Shown here: positions 1 through 8,939 of the stretch, in pieces
How the letters are laid out: the number at the start of each line of letters is the position of its first letter
Position numbering within the stretch: the first letter of the stretch is position 1
Assembly: GCF_001570425.1 (NCBI RefSeq)
Contig: NZ_BCSX01000024.1
Span: 186,001-250,000 of the forward strand
Origin: Mycolicibacterium brisbanense
GTDB lineage: Bacteria > Actinomycetota > Actinomycetes > Mycobacteriales > Mycobacteriaceae
Length of the DNA stretch: 64,000 bases
Reading direction: 5' to 3'
Translations under genes and position numbers: made by a program
Notes under the pieces: generated by a model
Database searches by the model: none
What the model was told of the DNA's origin: nothing
What the model saw: the letters and a program-made list of their open reading frames with translations, nothing else

Positions 1-1909
1 AGGAATCCAGGTGTTCGCCGAGGTTGGTCTTGCCGAGCAGGGCCGTCATGGCACCGCAGCTGGAATGCCCGCACACCACGATCGAGCTGACGTCGAGCTT
101 CTCGACCGCGAACGCGATGGCCGCTTCGATGGAGGCGTCGCGCTGCCCGGCGGGCACCATGTTGCCGACGTTGCGCACCGTGAACAGATCGCCCGGGCCG
201 CTGCTGGTGATGACGTTGGGGATGACCCGCGAATCGGCGCAGGTGAGGAAGAGCGTCTCCGGGCGCTGGGCGTCGACCAGATCCTGCATGTGTGGCCGCA
301 ACACCGCGGCGGTGCGGCGTTGGTAGGCGGCCAGGCCGTGCAGCACCGATGGCGAATCGTCGCGCTGCCACGAGCTCCACGGCACCACACCGGAGCGCTT
401 GTCGAAGGGCGTGAACCCGCGCACGGGCGGCCCCGCCACGGCACTGTGCATCTCGACCGCGCCCACGTCGTGGATGTCGACCGTGCCGCCGGTGGCCAGG
501 TGCTGGCGTTGCCACTCCTCGATCGTCTGGTGCGCGGCATGGTCGAGGAAGTCGACCGAGAGCTCGACGGTGACCGGGACACCGGGCGGAACCTCGCCCA
601 GCGCGCTCGTCAACTTCGGCAGCGACAGGAACGTGCAGGAACCTTCGATCACCACGCGCCAGGAGTCACCACCGCTGGGCTCGGCCGAGATCTTGGTGCG
701 CACCACCCGCCACACTGTCAGCGCCACCGCGAGCGCCAGGCCGATCAGCACGCCCTCGAGCAGGTTGAGGAACACCACCGCCACAACGGTGACCACATAC
801 ACCGCGAGATCACCTGTGCGGCGGGCAGTTTCGATGTGTGCGCGGTTGACCAGCTGGCAGCCGATGACGATCAGCAGGCCGGCCAACGCCGCGGTCGGGA
901 TGAGCTGAACCAGGCCGACGAACGGTACCGCGAACACCAGCACCCACACCCCGTGCATGATCGCCGAGGCCCGGCTGCGGGCACCTGCCGCGACGTTGGT
1001 GGAGCTGCGCACGATGACACCCGTGACGGGCAGCCCGCCGATCGCGCCGGAGGCGATGTTGGCCGCGCCCTGGCCGATCATCTCGCGGTCGAAGTCGGTA
1101 CGTGGGCCGGTGTGCATGCGGTCGACCGACACGGCCGACAGCAAGCTTTCCACGCTGGCGATCAACGCCACCGTCAGAACGCCGGTGGCGAATGCGCCCC
1201 AGTTGCCGTCGGGCAGGCTGGGCAGTGCCAGGGCGTCGAGCAGCGAGCCGTTGAGCTGAATGCGGCTGACGTCGCTGAACGGTGCCAGCAGCGAGAACGC
1301 CGTGACGCCCGCGATGGCCACCAGTGGGCCGGGCACCTTCTTGACCGCCGCGGGCATCCAGCGCCACCCGACGAGGATGGCGATCACCAGGGCGCCCAAG
1401 ATGACGCCGTGGCCGTGCGCGCCGATCAGCTGTGCCGGGAGCTCCTTGACGTTTTCCCAAGCAGAGCTGTTGGAGCTGCCACCGAGCAGGACGTGCGCCT
1501 GCTGCAGGACGATGGTGATGCCGATGCCGGCGAGCATGGCGTGCACCACCACCGGCGAGATGGCCAGCGCGGCACGGGCCACCCGGCTCAAGCCGAACAG
1601 CACCTGCAGAACACCGGCGCACACAGTGATGGCGCACGTGACGGCCCAGCCGAACTGGGCGACCAGCCCGGCGACGATGACCGTGAGCCCCGCGGCCGGC
1701 CCGCTGACCTGTAGCGGTGATCCGCCGAGTGCGCCGACGACGATGCCGCCGACGATGGCCGCGATGATCCCGGCCAGCACCGGCGCGCCGGACGCGACCG
1801 CGATACCCAGGGATAGCGGTAGTGCGACCAGGAACACCACCAGCGAGGCGGGGAGGTCGTAGCGCAGGACGGATCTGGCCCTGTCAGCCAGTTGAGAAGT
1901 TTGCTGCAT
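1..1909 (-). CDS. SulP-family anion transporter fused to beta-carbonic anhydrase (3' end outside window)
   Basis: The gene runs leftward off the window edge, so only the first 636 codons are visible. The reading frame begins [19 protein letters not shown] at an ATG preceded by GGAG seven bases upstream. The first ~400 residues are a polytopic SulP/SLC26 transporter (glycine-rich helices, segment [12 protein letters not shown]), followed by a hydrophilic STAS-like stretch. The C-terminal part is a beta-class carbonic anhydrase: it shows CADSRVIPN and CGHSSCGAM, which supply the zinc ligands. The same fusion occurs in M. tuberculosis Rv3273. It should act in the membrane, coupling bicarbonate or sulfate movement to CO2 hydration. 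The transported ion cannot be told from sequence. Confidence 0.93.
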   Translation of the reverse strand, partial: MQQTSQLADRARSVLRYDLPASLVVFLVALPLSLGIAVASGAPVLAGIIAAIVGGIVVGALGGSPLQVSGPAAGLTVIVAGLVAQFGWAVTCAITVCAGVLQVLFGLSRVARAALAISPVVVHAMLAGIGITIVLQQAHVLLGGSSNSSAWENVKELPAQLIGAHGHGVILGALVIAILVGWRWMPAAVKKVPGPLVAIAGVTAFSLLAPFSDVSRIQLNGSLLDALALPSLPDGNWGAFATGVLTVALIASVESLLSAVSVDRMHTGPRTDFDREMIGQGAANIASGAIGGLPVTGVIVRSSTNVAAGARSRASAIMHGVWVLVFAVPFVGLVQLIPTAALAGLLIVIGCQLVNRAHIETARRTGDLAVYVVTVVAVVFLNLLEGVLIGLALAVALTVWRVVRTKISAEPSGGDSWRVVIEGSCTFLSLPKLTSALGEVPPGVPVTVELSVDFLDHAAHQTIEEWQRQHLATGGTVDIHDVGAVEMHSAVAGPPVRGFTPFDKRSGVVPWSSWQRDDSPSVLHGLAAYQRRTAAVLRPHMQDLVDAQRPETLFLTCADSRVIPNVITSSGPGDLFTVRNVGNMVPAGQRDASIEAAIAFAVEKLDVSSIVVCGHSSCGAMTALLGKTNLGEHLDS

Positions 1910-2374
1910 CACGTGCTCCAGTTCGGGTCGGGCGGTTGTCGGTGCACGCGCGAACGCGCACCTTTTGGCGAATTGACGGCGGTGTCATTGAAAGATGTTG
2001 CAGCGCAGCAATACCCAGGATCGGTTGTTTTGACAGCTGGCTCCAAGCATCCAATTGCTATGGGCGAGCGTATTTATCGCTGCGAGCGAGCGTCAACGAA
2101 AGATGGTGGACGCATAGAAAACGCAAATCTTCCGCGACGCCTGCTGTCTACTCGAATTGCCCTGCTGTACAGGCAAAACGCTCGAAGCGCGCCGAACCGC
2201 GTAACCAAGAGTTCACGTAGCCGATTGAAAGTGTATGTATTGCAACAATTCTCGACTGGCTCACCACGCGGAGCATAAGGTGACGCACGTCATAGCTTTG
2301 GCGCCGAATGGGTTTGTGTAAGAACTCGATATGAACTCCGTGACAACTAACTGTGTGCTCAGGAGAATGGCAGT
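1910..2374. promoter_or_regulatory. divergent intergenic region between SulP-carbonic anhydrase and trcR
   Basis: This 465-base stretch is clearly less GC-rich than its neighbours and holds no convincing gene. It must carry both divergent promoters. The trcR-proximal part contains TCGATATGA (2326-2334), which recurs upstream of the exported-protein gene at 4786, and an AGGAG ribosome site just before 2375. TrcR of M. tuberculosis autoregulates through AT-rich promoter DNA, so a TrcR site here is expected but not demonstrated. Confidence 0.5.
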
Positions 2375-3148
2375 ATGACCACGATGTCGGTATCTCCACG
2401 TGCTCACCAGCCGCGCCAGGCCATTCTCGGGCAGTTGCCCCGGATCAGCCGGGCCGACGGCTCACCCATCCGGGTGTTGCTGGTGGACGACGAACCGGCG
2501 CTGACCAACCTCGTCAAGATGGCGTTGCACTACGAGGGCTGGGTCGTCGAAGTGGCCCACAACGGCGAAGATGCACGTGCCAAGTTCGACGAGGTGGAGC
2601 CGGATGTCGTCGTGCTCGACATCATGCTGCCCGACATCGATGGTTTGCAGATTCTGCAGCGGGTGCGCGAAGCGGCCGGCTATACGCCCACCCTGTTTCT
2701 CACGGCGAGGGATTCTGTGCTCGACCGGGTGTCGGGGCTGACCGCCGGTGCCGACGATTACATGACCAAGCCGTTCAGCCTCGAGGAACTGGTGGCGCGG
2801 CTGCGTGGTCTGCTGCGCCGGTCGAGCCATGCCGCGCCTCCGGCCGACGAGGTGCTCAGGGTGGGCGACATGGTGCTCGACGGTGCCAGCCGGGAGGTGA
2901 CCCGCGGTGGTGAACCCATCGCGCTTACCGTGACGGAGTTCGAGCTGCTGCGCTACCTCATGCGCAACCCGCGCCGCGCGCTGAGCCGTGCCGAGATCCT
3001 CGACCGCGTGTGGAACTACGGGTTCGGCGGTAAGTCGAGCATCGTTGACCTCTACATCTCCTACCTGCGTAAAAAGGTCGACGCGGACCGCGAGCCGATG
3101 ATCCACACGGTCCGCGGCGTCGGCTATATGCTGCGTCCCGTCGAATAG
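2375..3148 (+). CDS. trcR: OmpR-family response regulator TrcR
   Basis: 257 residues, the same length as M. tuberculosis TrcR, with the characteristic N-terminal extension (RQAILGQLPRI) ahead of the receiver. Receiver domain about residues 33-145: acidic pocket DDE, phosphoacceptor Asp82 in VVVLDIMLPDIDG, conserved Lys132 in MTKPFS. A winged-helix DNA-binding domain fills residues ~160-255 (RALSRAEILDRVWNY, HTVRGVGYMLRP). The ATG has AGGAG 12 bases upstream. It is followed after 7 bases by the sensor kinase gene, so the two form an operon. It should be phosphorylated by TrcS and bind AT-rich promoter DNA, including its own. Confidence 0.95.
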   Translation: MTTMSVSPRAHQPRQAILGQLPRISRADGSPIRVLLVDDEPALTNLVKMALHYEGWVVEVAHNGEDARAKFDEVEPDVVVLDIMLPDIDGLQILQRVREAAGYTPTLFLTARDSVLDRVSGLTAGADDYMTKPFSLEELVARLRGLLRRSSHAAPPADEVLRVGDMVLDGASREVTRGGEPIALTVTEFELLRYLMRNPRRALSRAEILDRVWNYGFGGKSSIVDLYISYLRKKVDADREPMIHTVRGVGYMLRPVE

Positions 3149-3155
3149 CCGCGCG

Positions 3156-4655
3156 ATGAGCCGGGTCAGCCCGTGGTGGCGGCCACGCTCGCTGCGCAGG
3201 CAACTGGTACTCGGCGTGACGGCGATCGTCACGGTGGTACTGGCCGCCGTGGGAGCGTTGTCCGTTTACAGCCTGCACACCTACGTGTCGACGATGAGCG
3301 ACAACGAGGTGGCGCGGTCCTTGGCCGCATTCAGTCACTCCTTCGAGAAGCTGCGTGGCCAGGACCCCGCGCATCAGATCGACGAGGCGCCCGATGCGTT
3401 GACCGCGTTCGTCGGGCAGGCTCCGGGCAACCTGATCGCGGTGGTCCGCGACGGTGAGGTGGTGCAGTCGGCGATGTTCTCCGACGGCGAGCCGCGACCG
3501 GCCCCTGCCGCGGTGACCCAAGCACTCGACGCGCAGTCCTGGACCGACCACAATCCCCGCACGGTCAAACTGCCGGTGCTCGGCTCCTACCGCCTGGCCA
3601 GCCAGGCGGCCGGCGACGGGGACGTGCTGGTCTCCGGCGTCTCGCTCGACAGCGCCAACCGGGTGATCGCCCGCAAGACGGTGACGGTCGCGGTCATGAT
3701 CGTCATCGCGCTGATGGTGACGGCGGTCGGAACGGTTCTCGTGGTGCGCTACGCGCTGCGGCCGCTGCGCCGCGTCGCCGCGACCGCCGCGAAGGTCGCC
3801 ACGTTGCGGCTCGACGGTGACGATCACCGGATCACCGCCCGGGTGCGGGAACGGGACACCGACCCGGACAACGAGGTCGGCATCGTGGGGGAGACGCTCA
3901 ACCGGCTGCTGGTCAACGTCGACAGCGCGCTGGCCGAGCTGGCCGCGTCCGACCGACGCACCCGGCAGTTCCTCACCGACGCCAGCCACGAGCTGCGCAC
4001 TCCGCTGGCCGCGATCCAGGGTTACGCCGAGCTCACGCGCCAGGACAGCACGACGCTGCCGCCGACGACCGAATATGCGCTGGCCCGGATCGAGGCCGAA
4101 GCGCGCCGGATGACGGTACTGGTCAGTGACCTGCTGCTGCTCTCCCGGCTGGGCGAGGGGCAGGACCTGGAGACCGACGACGTCGACTTCAACGACCTCG
4201 TGGTCGACGCCGTGAACGACACCGCGGTCGCAGCGCCCAGCCATAACTGGGTGACCCGGCTGCCCGACGATCCGGTGTGGGTCCGCGGCGACCTGGCCCG
4301 CCTGCACCAGGTGGTGAGCAATCTGCTGACCAATGCGAAGGTGCACACGCCGCCGGGCGTCACGGTGGTGGTGGCCCTCACCGTCGCCGGGGAGTTTGCC
4401 GAACTGACCGTGTCCGACGACGGTCCGGGAATTGAATCCGAATTGTTGCCGAATCTTTTCGGGAGATTTGTGCGTGCCGATAAAGCGCGGTCTCGCGAAT
4501 TGGGAAGTACCGGCCTTGGGCTGGCAATTGTGGCGTCGATCGTGCAGGCCCATGACGGCACGGTCGCCGTCGCATCGACCCCCGGGGAAACGGTGTTTAC
4601 CGTGCGTATACCGCTTGCCGCGCGGTCGACGGACGTGACCCAGGCGACATTGTGA
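3156..4655 (+). CDS. trcS: sensor histidine kinase TrcS
   Basis: 499 residues with classical architecture: membrane segment ~16-38, an extracytoplasmic sensor loop of ~135 residues, a second membrane segment ~175-199, a HAMP linker, the dimerisation/phosphoacceptor box with His278 (DASHELRTPL), and a C-terminal HATPase domain (N box NLLTNAKVHTP, G boxes DDGPGI and GSTGLGLAIV). Begins seven bases after trcR stops and is the cognate kinase by position and family (M. tuberculosis Rv1032c). The signal it senses is unknown. Confidence 0.94.
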   Translation: MSRVSPWWRPRSLRRQLVLGVTAIVTVVLAAVGALSVYSLHTYVSTMSDNEVARSLAAFSHSFEKLRGQDPAHQIDEAPDALTAFVGQAPGNLIAVVRDGEVVQSAMFSDGEPRPAPAAVTQALDAQSWTDHNPRTVKLPVLGSYRLASQAAGDGDVLVSGVSLDSANRVIARKTVTVAVMIVIALMVTAVGTVLVVRYALRPLRRVAATAAKVATLRLDGDDHRITARVRERDTDPDNEVGIVGETLNRLLVNVDSALAELAASDRRTRQFLTDASHELRTPLAAIQGYAELTRQDSTTLPPTTEYALARIEAEARRMTVLVSDLLLLSRLGEGQDLETDDVDFNDLVVDAVNDTAVAAPSHNWVTRLPDDPVWVRGDLARLHQVVSNLLTNAKVHTPPGVTVVVALTVAGEFAELTVSDDGPGIESELLPNLFGRFVRADKARSRELGSTGLGLAIVASIVQAHDGTVAVASTPGETVFTVRIPLAARSTDVTQATL

Positions 4656-4663
4656 AATATGTG

Positions 4664-4678
4664 AATTCAGCCTGAATT
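4664..4678. promoter_or_regulatory. palindrome AATTCAG-C-CTGAATT and neighbouring GAATTCAG copies
   Basis: A perfect 7-base inverted repeat lies just after the trcS stop. GAATTCAG at its left arm (4663-4670) recurs at 4754-4761, and TCGATATGA, also found upstream of trcR, lies at 4705-4713. All are in the AT-rich leader of the exported-protein gene at 4786. They could be regulator binding sites; the palindrome could instead form a weak trcS terminator. No experimental consensus was available to compare. Confidence 0.35.
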
Positions 4679-4785
4679 AAGCCTATGCGCGATATCGTAT
4701 GCGTTCGATATGAGTTGATGGCCGCCGCATGAATGCCCACCTAGGCTGGAAGAGAATTCAGCGAAATAGGAAGGGTGAATTCGAA

Positions 4786-5082
4786 ATGAGAAAGCCTGTT
4801 GTCGCCACCGTTGCCGTCAGCCTGGCTGTCACCGGTATCGCACTGGCCGCGCCGGCCTCCGCGGCGCCGTCGGGGCAGACCGCCCGGCAGACCATCCAGC
4901 AGCTCGAATCCGAGGGCTACAAGGTCATCCAGACCAAGGTCGGCAGCGGATCGATCGACAACTGCACGGTCAGCGCCGTGCGGCCCGGACGCCCGATCAC
5001 CGATCTGACCGCGGCGCCGCGTGGCAACACCGTCGAGGTGGTCCGCTACACCACGGTGTACGTCGACCTGGCGTGCGGCTGA
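4786..5082 (+). CDS. small exported mycobacterial protein (paralogue of the one at 12984)
   Basis: 98 residues from the ATG at 4786 (MRKPVVATVAVSL), chosen because AGGAAGG lies upstream and a Sec signal peptide begins there, ending near APASAAP. An in-frame upstream ATG at 4729 would add a hydrophilic leader and is unlikely. The mature part contains a pattern shared with the protein at 12984: a helix ending in LE-x-x-GY-x-V, a central Cys, and a terminal YVD-[LV]-AC, so the two Cys probably form a disulfide. Function is unknown. Position directly after trcS, with motifs shared with the trcR promoter, suggests it may be TrcR-controlled. Confidence 0.82.
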   Translation: MRKPVVATVAVSLAVTGIALAAPASAAPSGQTARQTIQQLESEGYKVIQTKVGSGSIDNCTVSAVRPGRPITDLTAAPRGNTVEVVRYTTVYVDLACG

Positions 5083-5122
5083 TCCGATGGCCTCGTGGCG
5101 ACGGTCACGTTAGGGTGTCCGG

Positions 5123-5632
5123 GTGCTGAGCAGAGTGATGATCGGCCTGGTGAGTGCTGCGGGGGCGGCTGTGATGGGTGTGCCCGGGGTCGCGACGGCG
5201 GATGATCCGCCGCCGCTGCCGAACGTCAACGCGTACCCGCCGGTCAAGACATCGGACTACGCGGTGATGGACAACAACTGGTACGCCTTCAGCACCCCGG
5301 AAGGGGTCACCTGCGTGTTGCAGCGCGACGGCGGATACGGCTGCAGTGGCGCCATCCCCGCCGCGCCGGGCGGCGCCAACATGGTCAGCGGTGGCACCGG
5401 TGCACCCGGCTTCGCCAGCGCCGCGGCGCCGGTGTTCTCCGTGGTCGACGGGGCCAAGCCGCTGCCCGCCAACACCCGGATCAGCTACCAGACCGTCAGC
5501 TGCGGCACCGACGGGGTGATGACGGCCTGCGTCGACGGGCGTAACCAGTCGGGATTCGTGATCAGCCCGGCGGGCAGTTACGCCGTCGGCGACCGGCCGT
5601 CGGGCATCAAGCCCTCGGTACGGATCGGCTGA
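5123..5632 (+). CDS. exported protein of unknown function
   Basis: 169 residues from a GTG start. Residues 1-26 form a Sec signal peptide (hydrophobic core then GVATADD). The mature protein is rich in Gly, Pro and Ser and carries four Cys (TCVLQ, YGCSG, VSCGT, TACVD), suggesting two disulfides outside the membrane. Proteins of this type are common in mycobacteria without assigned function. Its TGA stop lies at the centre of a 22-base palindrome shared with the convergent permease gene. Confidence 0.85.
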   Translation: MLSRVMIGLVSAAGAAVMGVPGVATADDPPPLPNVNAYPPVKTSDYAVMDNNWYAFSTPEGVTCVLQRDGGYGCSGAIPAAPGGANMVSGGTGAPGFASAAAPVFSVVDGAKPLPANTRISYQTVSCGTDGVMTACVDGRNQSGFVISPAGSYAVGDRPSGIKPSVRIG

Positions 5633-5643
5633 TCAGCCGATCC
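5622..5643. terminator. 22-base perfect palindrome carrying both convergent stop codons
   Basis: Two 11-base arms, GGATCGGCTGA and its reverse complement, abut without a spacer. The left half ends in TGA, the stop of the exported-protein gene; the right half, read on the minus strand, ends in TGA, the stop of the permease gene. No T-tract follows. It probably serves as a bidirectional termination or mRNA-stabilising hairpin. Confidence 0.6.
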
Positions 5644-7066
5644 CTTCGAGGGACTCCACCTCACTGGTCCCGATCGCCGAAATCACATGCGGCGCACGGC
5701 GACTCAGGAACCAGTACCATGCCAGGGCCGCGGCCACGGTTGCGATGAACAGCCATGGAATGACGTTGAGCGGATACGCCGGAACGGGATACACGTTGGC
5801 GTAGAACACATATGCCATCGATACGATCGCGACGGCGGCGGCGGGCCACACCAGCGGAACCCGCGCGTTGATCCCGCGCAGGAACACCACGGCGGCCAGC
5901 GCTGCGGCCGCGTAGGCCACCATGTAGCCGTAGGTCCCGTAGGTGTCCACCCACGTGACGACGTTCATCGGGTCGACGCCGAACAGGTACATCACCACCG
6001 GCACGGCGATCACCAGCGGCCCGACCGAGACGAGTGCGCGGTGCGGGGTCAGGTGCGTGGGATGGGTCCGCCCGATTGCCGGGCTGACGACGCCCTCCTT
6101 GCCCATTACGTACAGGATGCGGCCGACAACGTTCAGCGGGGCGACCACCACGGCGAAAAACGATGCGGCGACACCGAAGTTGAGGATCGGGTTGAACCAT
6201 GTCGGCATGCCGACCAGCGTCGCGATATCGTCGAGCGGCTGCGCGGATGAGCCCAGCGCAGGCCCGAGCGCGGCCACCTGCGTGTAGGCGGCGAACACGT
6301 ACAGCACACCCACACCGGCCGCACTCCACATGATTGCGCGCGGCACCGCGCGGTAGGGGTCCTTCGCCTCGCGGGCCAGGGCGTCCGAGCTGGAGAAGCC
6401 GACGAAACCGAGGATCGCCAGCACCATGCCCACCACGATGCCCGACGGCTGTACATCGGTGAGCTCGAACTGAGCGGCGTCGAAGGCGTCGCCACCCAGG
6501 TGCACCAGCGTGATCACCAGTAGCAGCGTGATGATGGACACCGAAATCAGTTCCAGCACAAGAGAAACCCGAGCCGACAGCCGGATGCCGCGAATGGTGA
6601 ACAGGGTCGCCAGTGCGCCCAGGACGATCGCCAGAACGATCTGCGCGACCGTGCCATGGATCGGGATGCCGAGCTGGTTGAGTAGGGTCGCGGTGTAGGC
6701 GACCGACCCGCTCAACGACCCTGCGGCGATGCCGAAGCAGCCGATCAGCAGGCTGACACCGGTCAGGTAGGCGCCGAACGGGCCCAGCGCCGTTGCCGCG
6801 TAGCTGTATAGCGAGCCCGCGGACGAACGGCGCTTGGCGAACTGCGAGATGCAGTACCCGACCGACAGGATCACCACGGTTGCCAGAGCGAACGACACCC
6901 AGGTGCCGTTGGTGGCGGTGTTGTAGATGGCGGCGGCCGTGAACGCGATGACGGCACTCGGTGCGATGTTGGCGATGGCCTGGGCGGCGAGTTCGCCCCC
7001 GCCCATCACGCCACGGCGCAGCCCGGCATCGGTGGCGTCGGGACCCATCTGAATGTCTTCGGACAC
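5633..7066 (-). CDS. APC-superfamily amino acid/amine permease
   Basis: 477 residues, about 12 membrane segments, typical of the amino acid-polyamine-organocation family (helix 1 region IAPSAVIAFTAAAIY, helix 6 region LGFVGFSSSDALAREAKDPYRAVPRAI). Lies 18 bases downstream of the alcohol dehydrogenase gene on the same strand, so the two likely form one transcript, with a divergent XRE-cupin regulator beyond. This layout suggests import of an amine or amino alcohol that is then processed by the dehydrogenase. The substrate itself is not readable from the sequence. Confidence 0.9.
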   Translation of the reverse strand: MSEDIQMGPDATDAGLRRGVMGGGELAAQAIANIAPSAVIAFTAAAIYNTATNGTWVSFALATVVILSVGYCISQFAKRRSSAGSLYSYAATALGPFGAYLTGVSLLIGCFGIAAGSLSGSVAYTATLLNQLGIPIHGTVAQIVLAIVLGALATLFTIRGIRLSARVSLVLELISVSIITLLLVITLVHLGGDAFDAAQFELTDVQPSGIVVGMVLAILGFVGFSSSDALAREAKDPYRAVPRAIMWSAAGVGVLYVFAAYTQVAALGPALGSSAQPLDDIATLVGMPTWFNPILNFGVAASFFAVVVAPLNVVGRILYVMGKEGVVSPAIGRTHPTHLTPHRALVSVGPLVIAVPVVMYLFGVDPMNVVTWVDTYGTYGYMVAYAAAALAAVVFLRGINARVPLVWPAAAVAIVSMAYVFYANVYPVPAYPLNVIPWLFIATVAAALAWYWFLSRRAPHVISAIGTSEVESLEGIG

Positions 7067-7084
7067 AGGGGTTCTCGTTTCCTG

Positions 7085-8224
7085 TCAGGCTGAGGGGATG
7101 AGGAGTTGACGCAGTGCGTGCCCGGCGGCGAGATCGTCGAGCGCGGCCGCGGCTTCCGCGAGCGGACGGCGACCGGAGATCATCGAGGCGAGATCGAGAT
7201 TGCCCGCCATCACCTCGTCGACCAGGGCAGGGATGTCGCGCTCGGGCACCGCCGAGCCGTAGTTGGAACCGAGGATGCGCTGATCGGCCTCGGCCAGGGT
7301 CAGGGGGTCGAAGCTCGCCCGCTCACCCTGCGGGGGCAGTCCGACGATGACGGCCGCGCCGCCGAGACCCAGTGCGGCGATGGCTTGTTCGGTCGTGACG
7401 ATCTTGCCGATCGCGTCGAACACATAGTCGTACCCGTCGGCCACCACGTCGCGCAGCGCTGCCACCACATCGTCGGCCGCGGACGCGTCGACGACATCGG
7501 TGGCACCGAGTTTGCGTGCCAGGTCGAGCTTTTCGGCGACGACGTCCACCGCGACGATGCGTGCCGCGCCGGCCAGGCGGGCGCCCTGCACGCAGGCCAG
7601 GCCCACGCCGCCGCAACCGATCACGGCCACCGTCGAATCCGGTTCTACGCCAGCGGTATTGCGAACCGCACCGACGCCGGTGGCGATCGCGCAGCCGACG
7701 ATCGCGATGTCTTCCAGTGGGGCGTCCTTGCGCACCTTGACGGCACCACTGCGCGGCACCACGACCTCCTCGGCGTAGGACGAGACGCCGAGGTAGTGAT
7801 GGATGGTGCCGCGTTCGTTGGACAACCGGGTGGTGCCGTCGTACAGCGTTCCGCCTGCCGCGACGACCGACGCGACCAGGGAGCACTGCGCGGGCCGGCC
7901 TGCCAGGCAGGCCCGGCACTCGCCGCAGCCGGGCACCCAGCTGAGCACGACGTGGTCTCCGGGCTCGAGATCGTCGACACCGGCGCCCGTCGCCGTGACC
8001 ACCCCCGAGCCTTCGTGTCCGAGCACCACCGGCGCCGGCACATCCCAGGCGCGGGTGGTGACGTGCAGGTCGGAGTGGCAGACACCGGCGGCGGCGACCT
8101 TGACGCGGACTTCGCCGGGGCCGGGGGCGGCGAGGTCGACGTCTTCGACGGAGATGCCGCCGTTCCCGTCGAAGACCGCAGCCTTGATGCGCGTGCTGTG
8201 CTGGGTGTCTTGAGCTGCCGACAC
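7085..8224 (-). CDS. zinc-dependent medium-chain alcohol dehydrogenase
   Basis: 379 residues from a GTG at 8224, chosen because AGAAAGG lies 7 bases upstream and the longer frame to 8278 would run into a putative operator. Contains the catalytic zinc site (GVCHSDLH, LGHEGSG), the structural zinc loop with four Cys (CGECRACLAGRPAQC), and an NAD-binding Rossmann motif (GCGGVGLACVQGARLAG). It belongs to the class III-like alcohol/formaldehyde dehydrogenases common in mycobacteria. First gene of an operon with an APC permease; probably oxidises an imported amine-derived alcohol or aldehyde. Confidence 0.9.
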   Translation of the reverse strand: MSAAQDTQHSTRIKAAVFDGNGGISVEDVDLAAPGPGEVRVKVAAAGVCHSDLHVTTRAWDVPAPVVLGHEGSGVVTATGAGVDDLEPGDHVVLSWVPGCGECRACLAGRPAQCSLVASVVAAGGTLYDGTTRLSNERGTIHHYLGVSSYAEEVVVPRSGAVKVRKDAPLEDIAIVGCAIATGVGAVRNTAGVEPDSTVAVIGCGGVGLACVQGARLAGAARIVAVDVVAEKLDLARKLGATDVVDASAADDVVAALRDVVADGYDYVFDAIGKIVTTEQAIAALGLGGAAVIVGLPPQGERASFDPLTLAEADQRILGSNYGSAVPERDIPALVDEVMAGNLDLASMISGRRPLAEAAAALDDLAAGHALRQLLIPSA

Positions 8225-8277
8225 TACGTGCCTTTCTGGTCTGAGGGGGCCGTCACCACGAGTAGGGTTCAATGCCA

Positions 8278-8299
8278 TAAAACGCTGATGCGTGTTTTA
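8278..8299. promoter_or_regulatory. inverted repeat TAAAAC-N10-GTTTTA, candidate operator
   Basis: A perfect 6-base inverted repeat with a 10-base spacer (two helical turns centre to centre) sits in the gap between the divergent dehydrogenase and XRE-cupin genes. Its AT-rich arms stand out from the GC-rich surroundings. Spacing suits a dimeric helix-turn-helix protein, so the neighbouring XRE-cupin regulator is the obvious candidate ligand; this is inference. Confidence 0.5.
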
Positions 8300-8342
8300 C
8301 ACCACTAAACGAACAGGCGTCAACAGCCAGGGGAGGGATTGA

Positions 8343-8936
8343 GTGGCGGACGGTGAGGAGACCGGAATGGGCCGCGCGGGCGCGCGGCTACGGGAGTTCC
8401 GCACCCAGCGCAGGTTGAGCCTCACCGAGGTGGCAGCTCGGGCCGAGGTGACCAAGGGCTTTCTCAGCCTGGCCGAGCGGGGCATGACCAACGTGTCGGT
8501 GCCGGTGCTGATGCGGATCTGCGACGCGGTGGGCATCGGCATCGGCGATCTGTTCGAGTACCCGACCGCGCCCATCGTCCGCAGCGGCGCGGGGGCGCCG
8601 TTGGAGATGGGCGGCCACGACGTCCGCGAAGAGCTGCTCACCCCGAAAGCCGAGCGGCATGTCCAGGTGATGCACACCGTGATGAGGCCCGGCGGCGGCT
8701 CGGGCGGCGCCTATCGGCTCGATGCCACAACGATTTTCGTGTACGTGCTCAAGGGTGCGCTGAGCATCACCGTCGACGGGCAGACCACGCTGTTGGAGAC
8801 CGGCGACAGCATGACGTTCGGGGCGACCCAATTACATGACTGGCACAACCCCACCGATGGCGAGGCCGAGGTGCTGTGGACCATCGCCCCGCCGGTGGGC
8901 GCCGAGGACTTCAGCGCGGCGCTGCGCGGGACCTGA
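8343..8936 (+). CDS. XRE-family transcriptional regulator with C-terminal cupin domain
   Basis: 197 residues from a GTG. Residues 15-75 are a lambda-repressor-type HTH (LSLTEVAARAEVTKGFLSLAERG); residues ~110-185 are a small cupin barrel (FVYVLKGALSITVDG, LETGDSMTFGATQLHDWHN). Regulators of this build sense a small molecule in the cupin and control adjacent catabolic genes. It is divergent from the dehydrogenase-permease operon with a candidate operator between, so local control is likely. Confidence 0.9.
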   Translation: MADGEETGMGRAGARLREFRTQRRLSLTEVAARAEVTKGFLSLAERGMTNVSVPVLMRICDAVGIGIGDLFEYPTAPIVRSGAGAPLEMGGHDVREELLTPKAERHVQVMHTVMRPGGGSGGAYRLDATTIFVYVLKGALSITVDGQTTLLETGDSMTFGATQLHDWHNPTDGEAEVLWTIAPPVGAEDFSAALRGT

Positions 8937-8939
8937 GCT

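Noticed and set aside
11..1714. 567-residue plus-strand open frame at the left edge
   Set aside because: It is the complement of the SulP-carbonic anhydrase gene, whose conserved zinc motifs and helices are on the minus strand.
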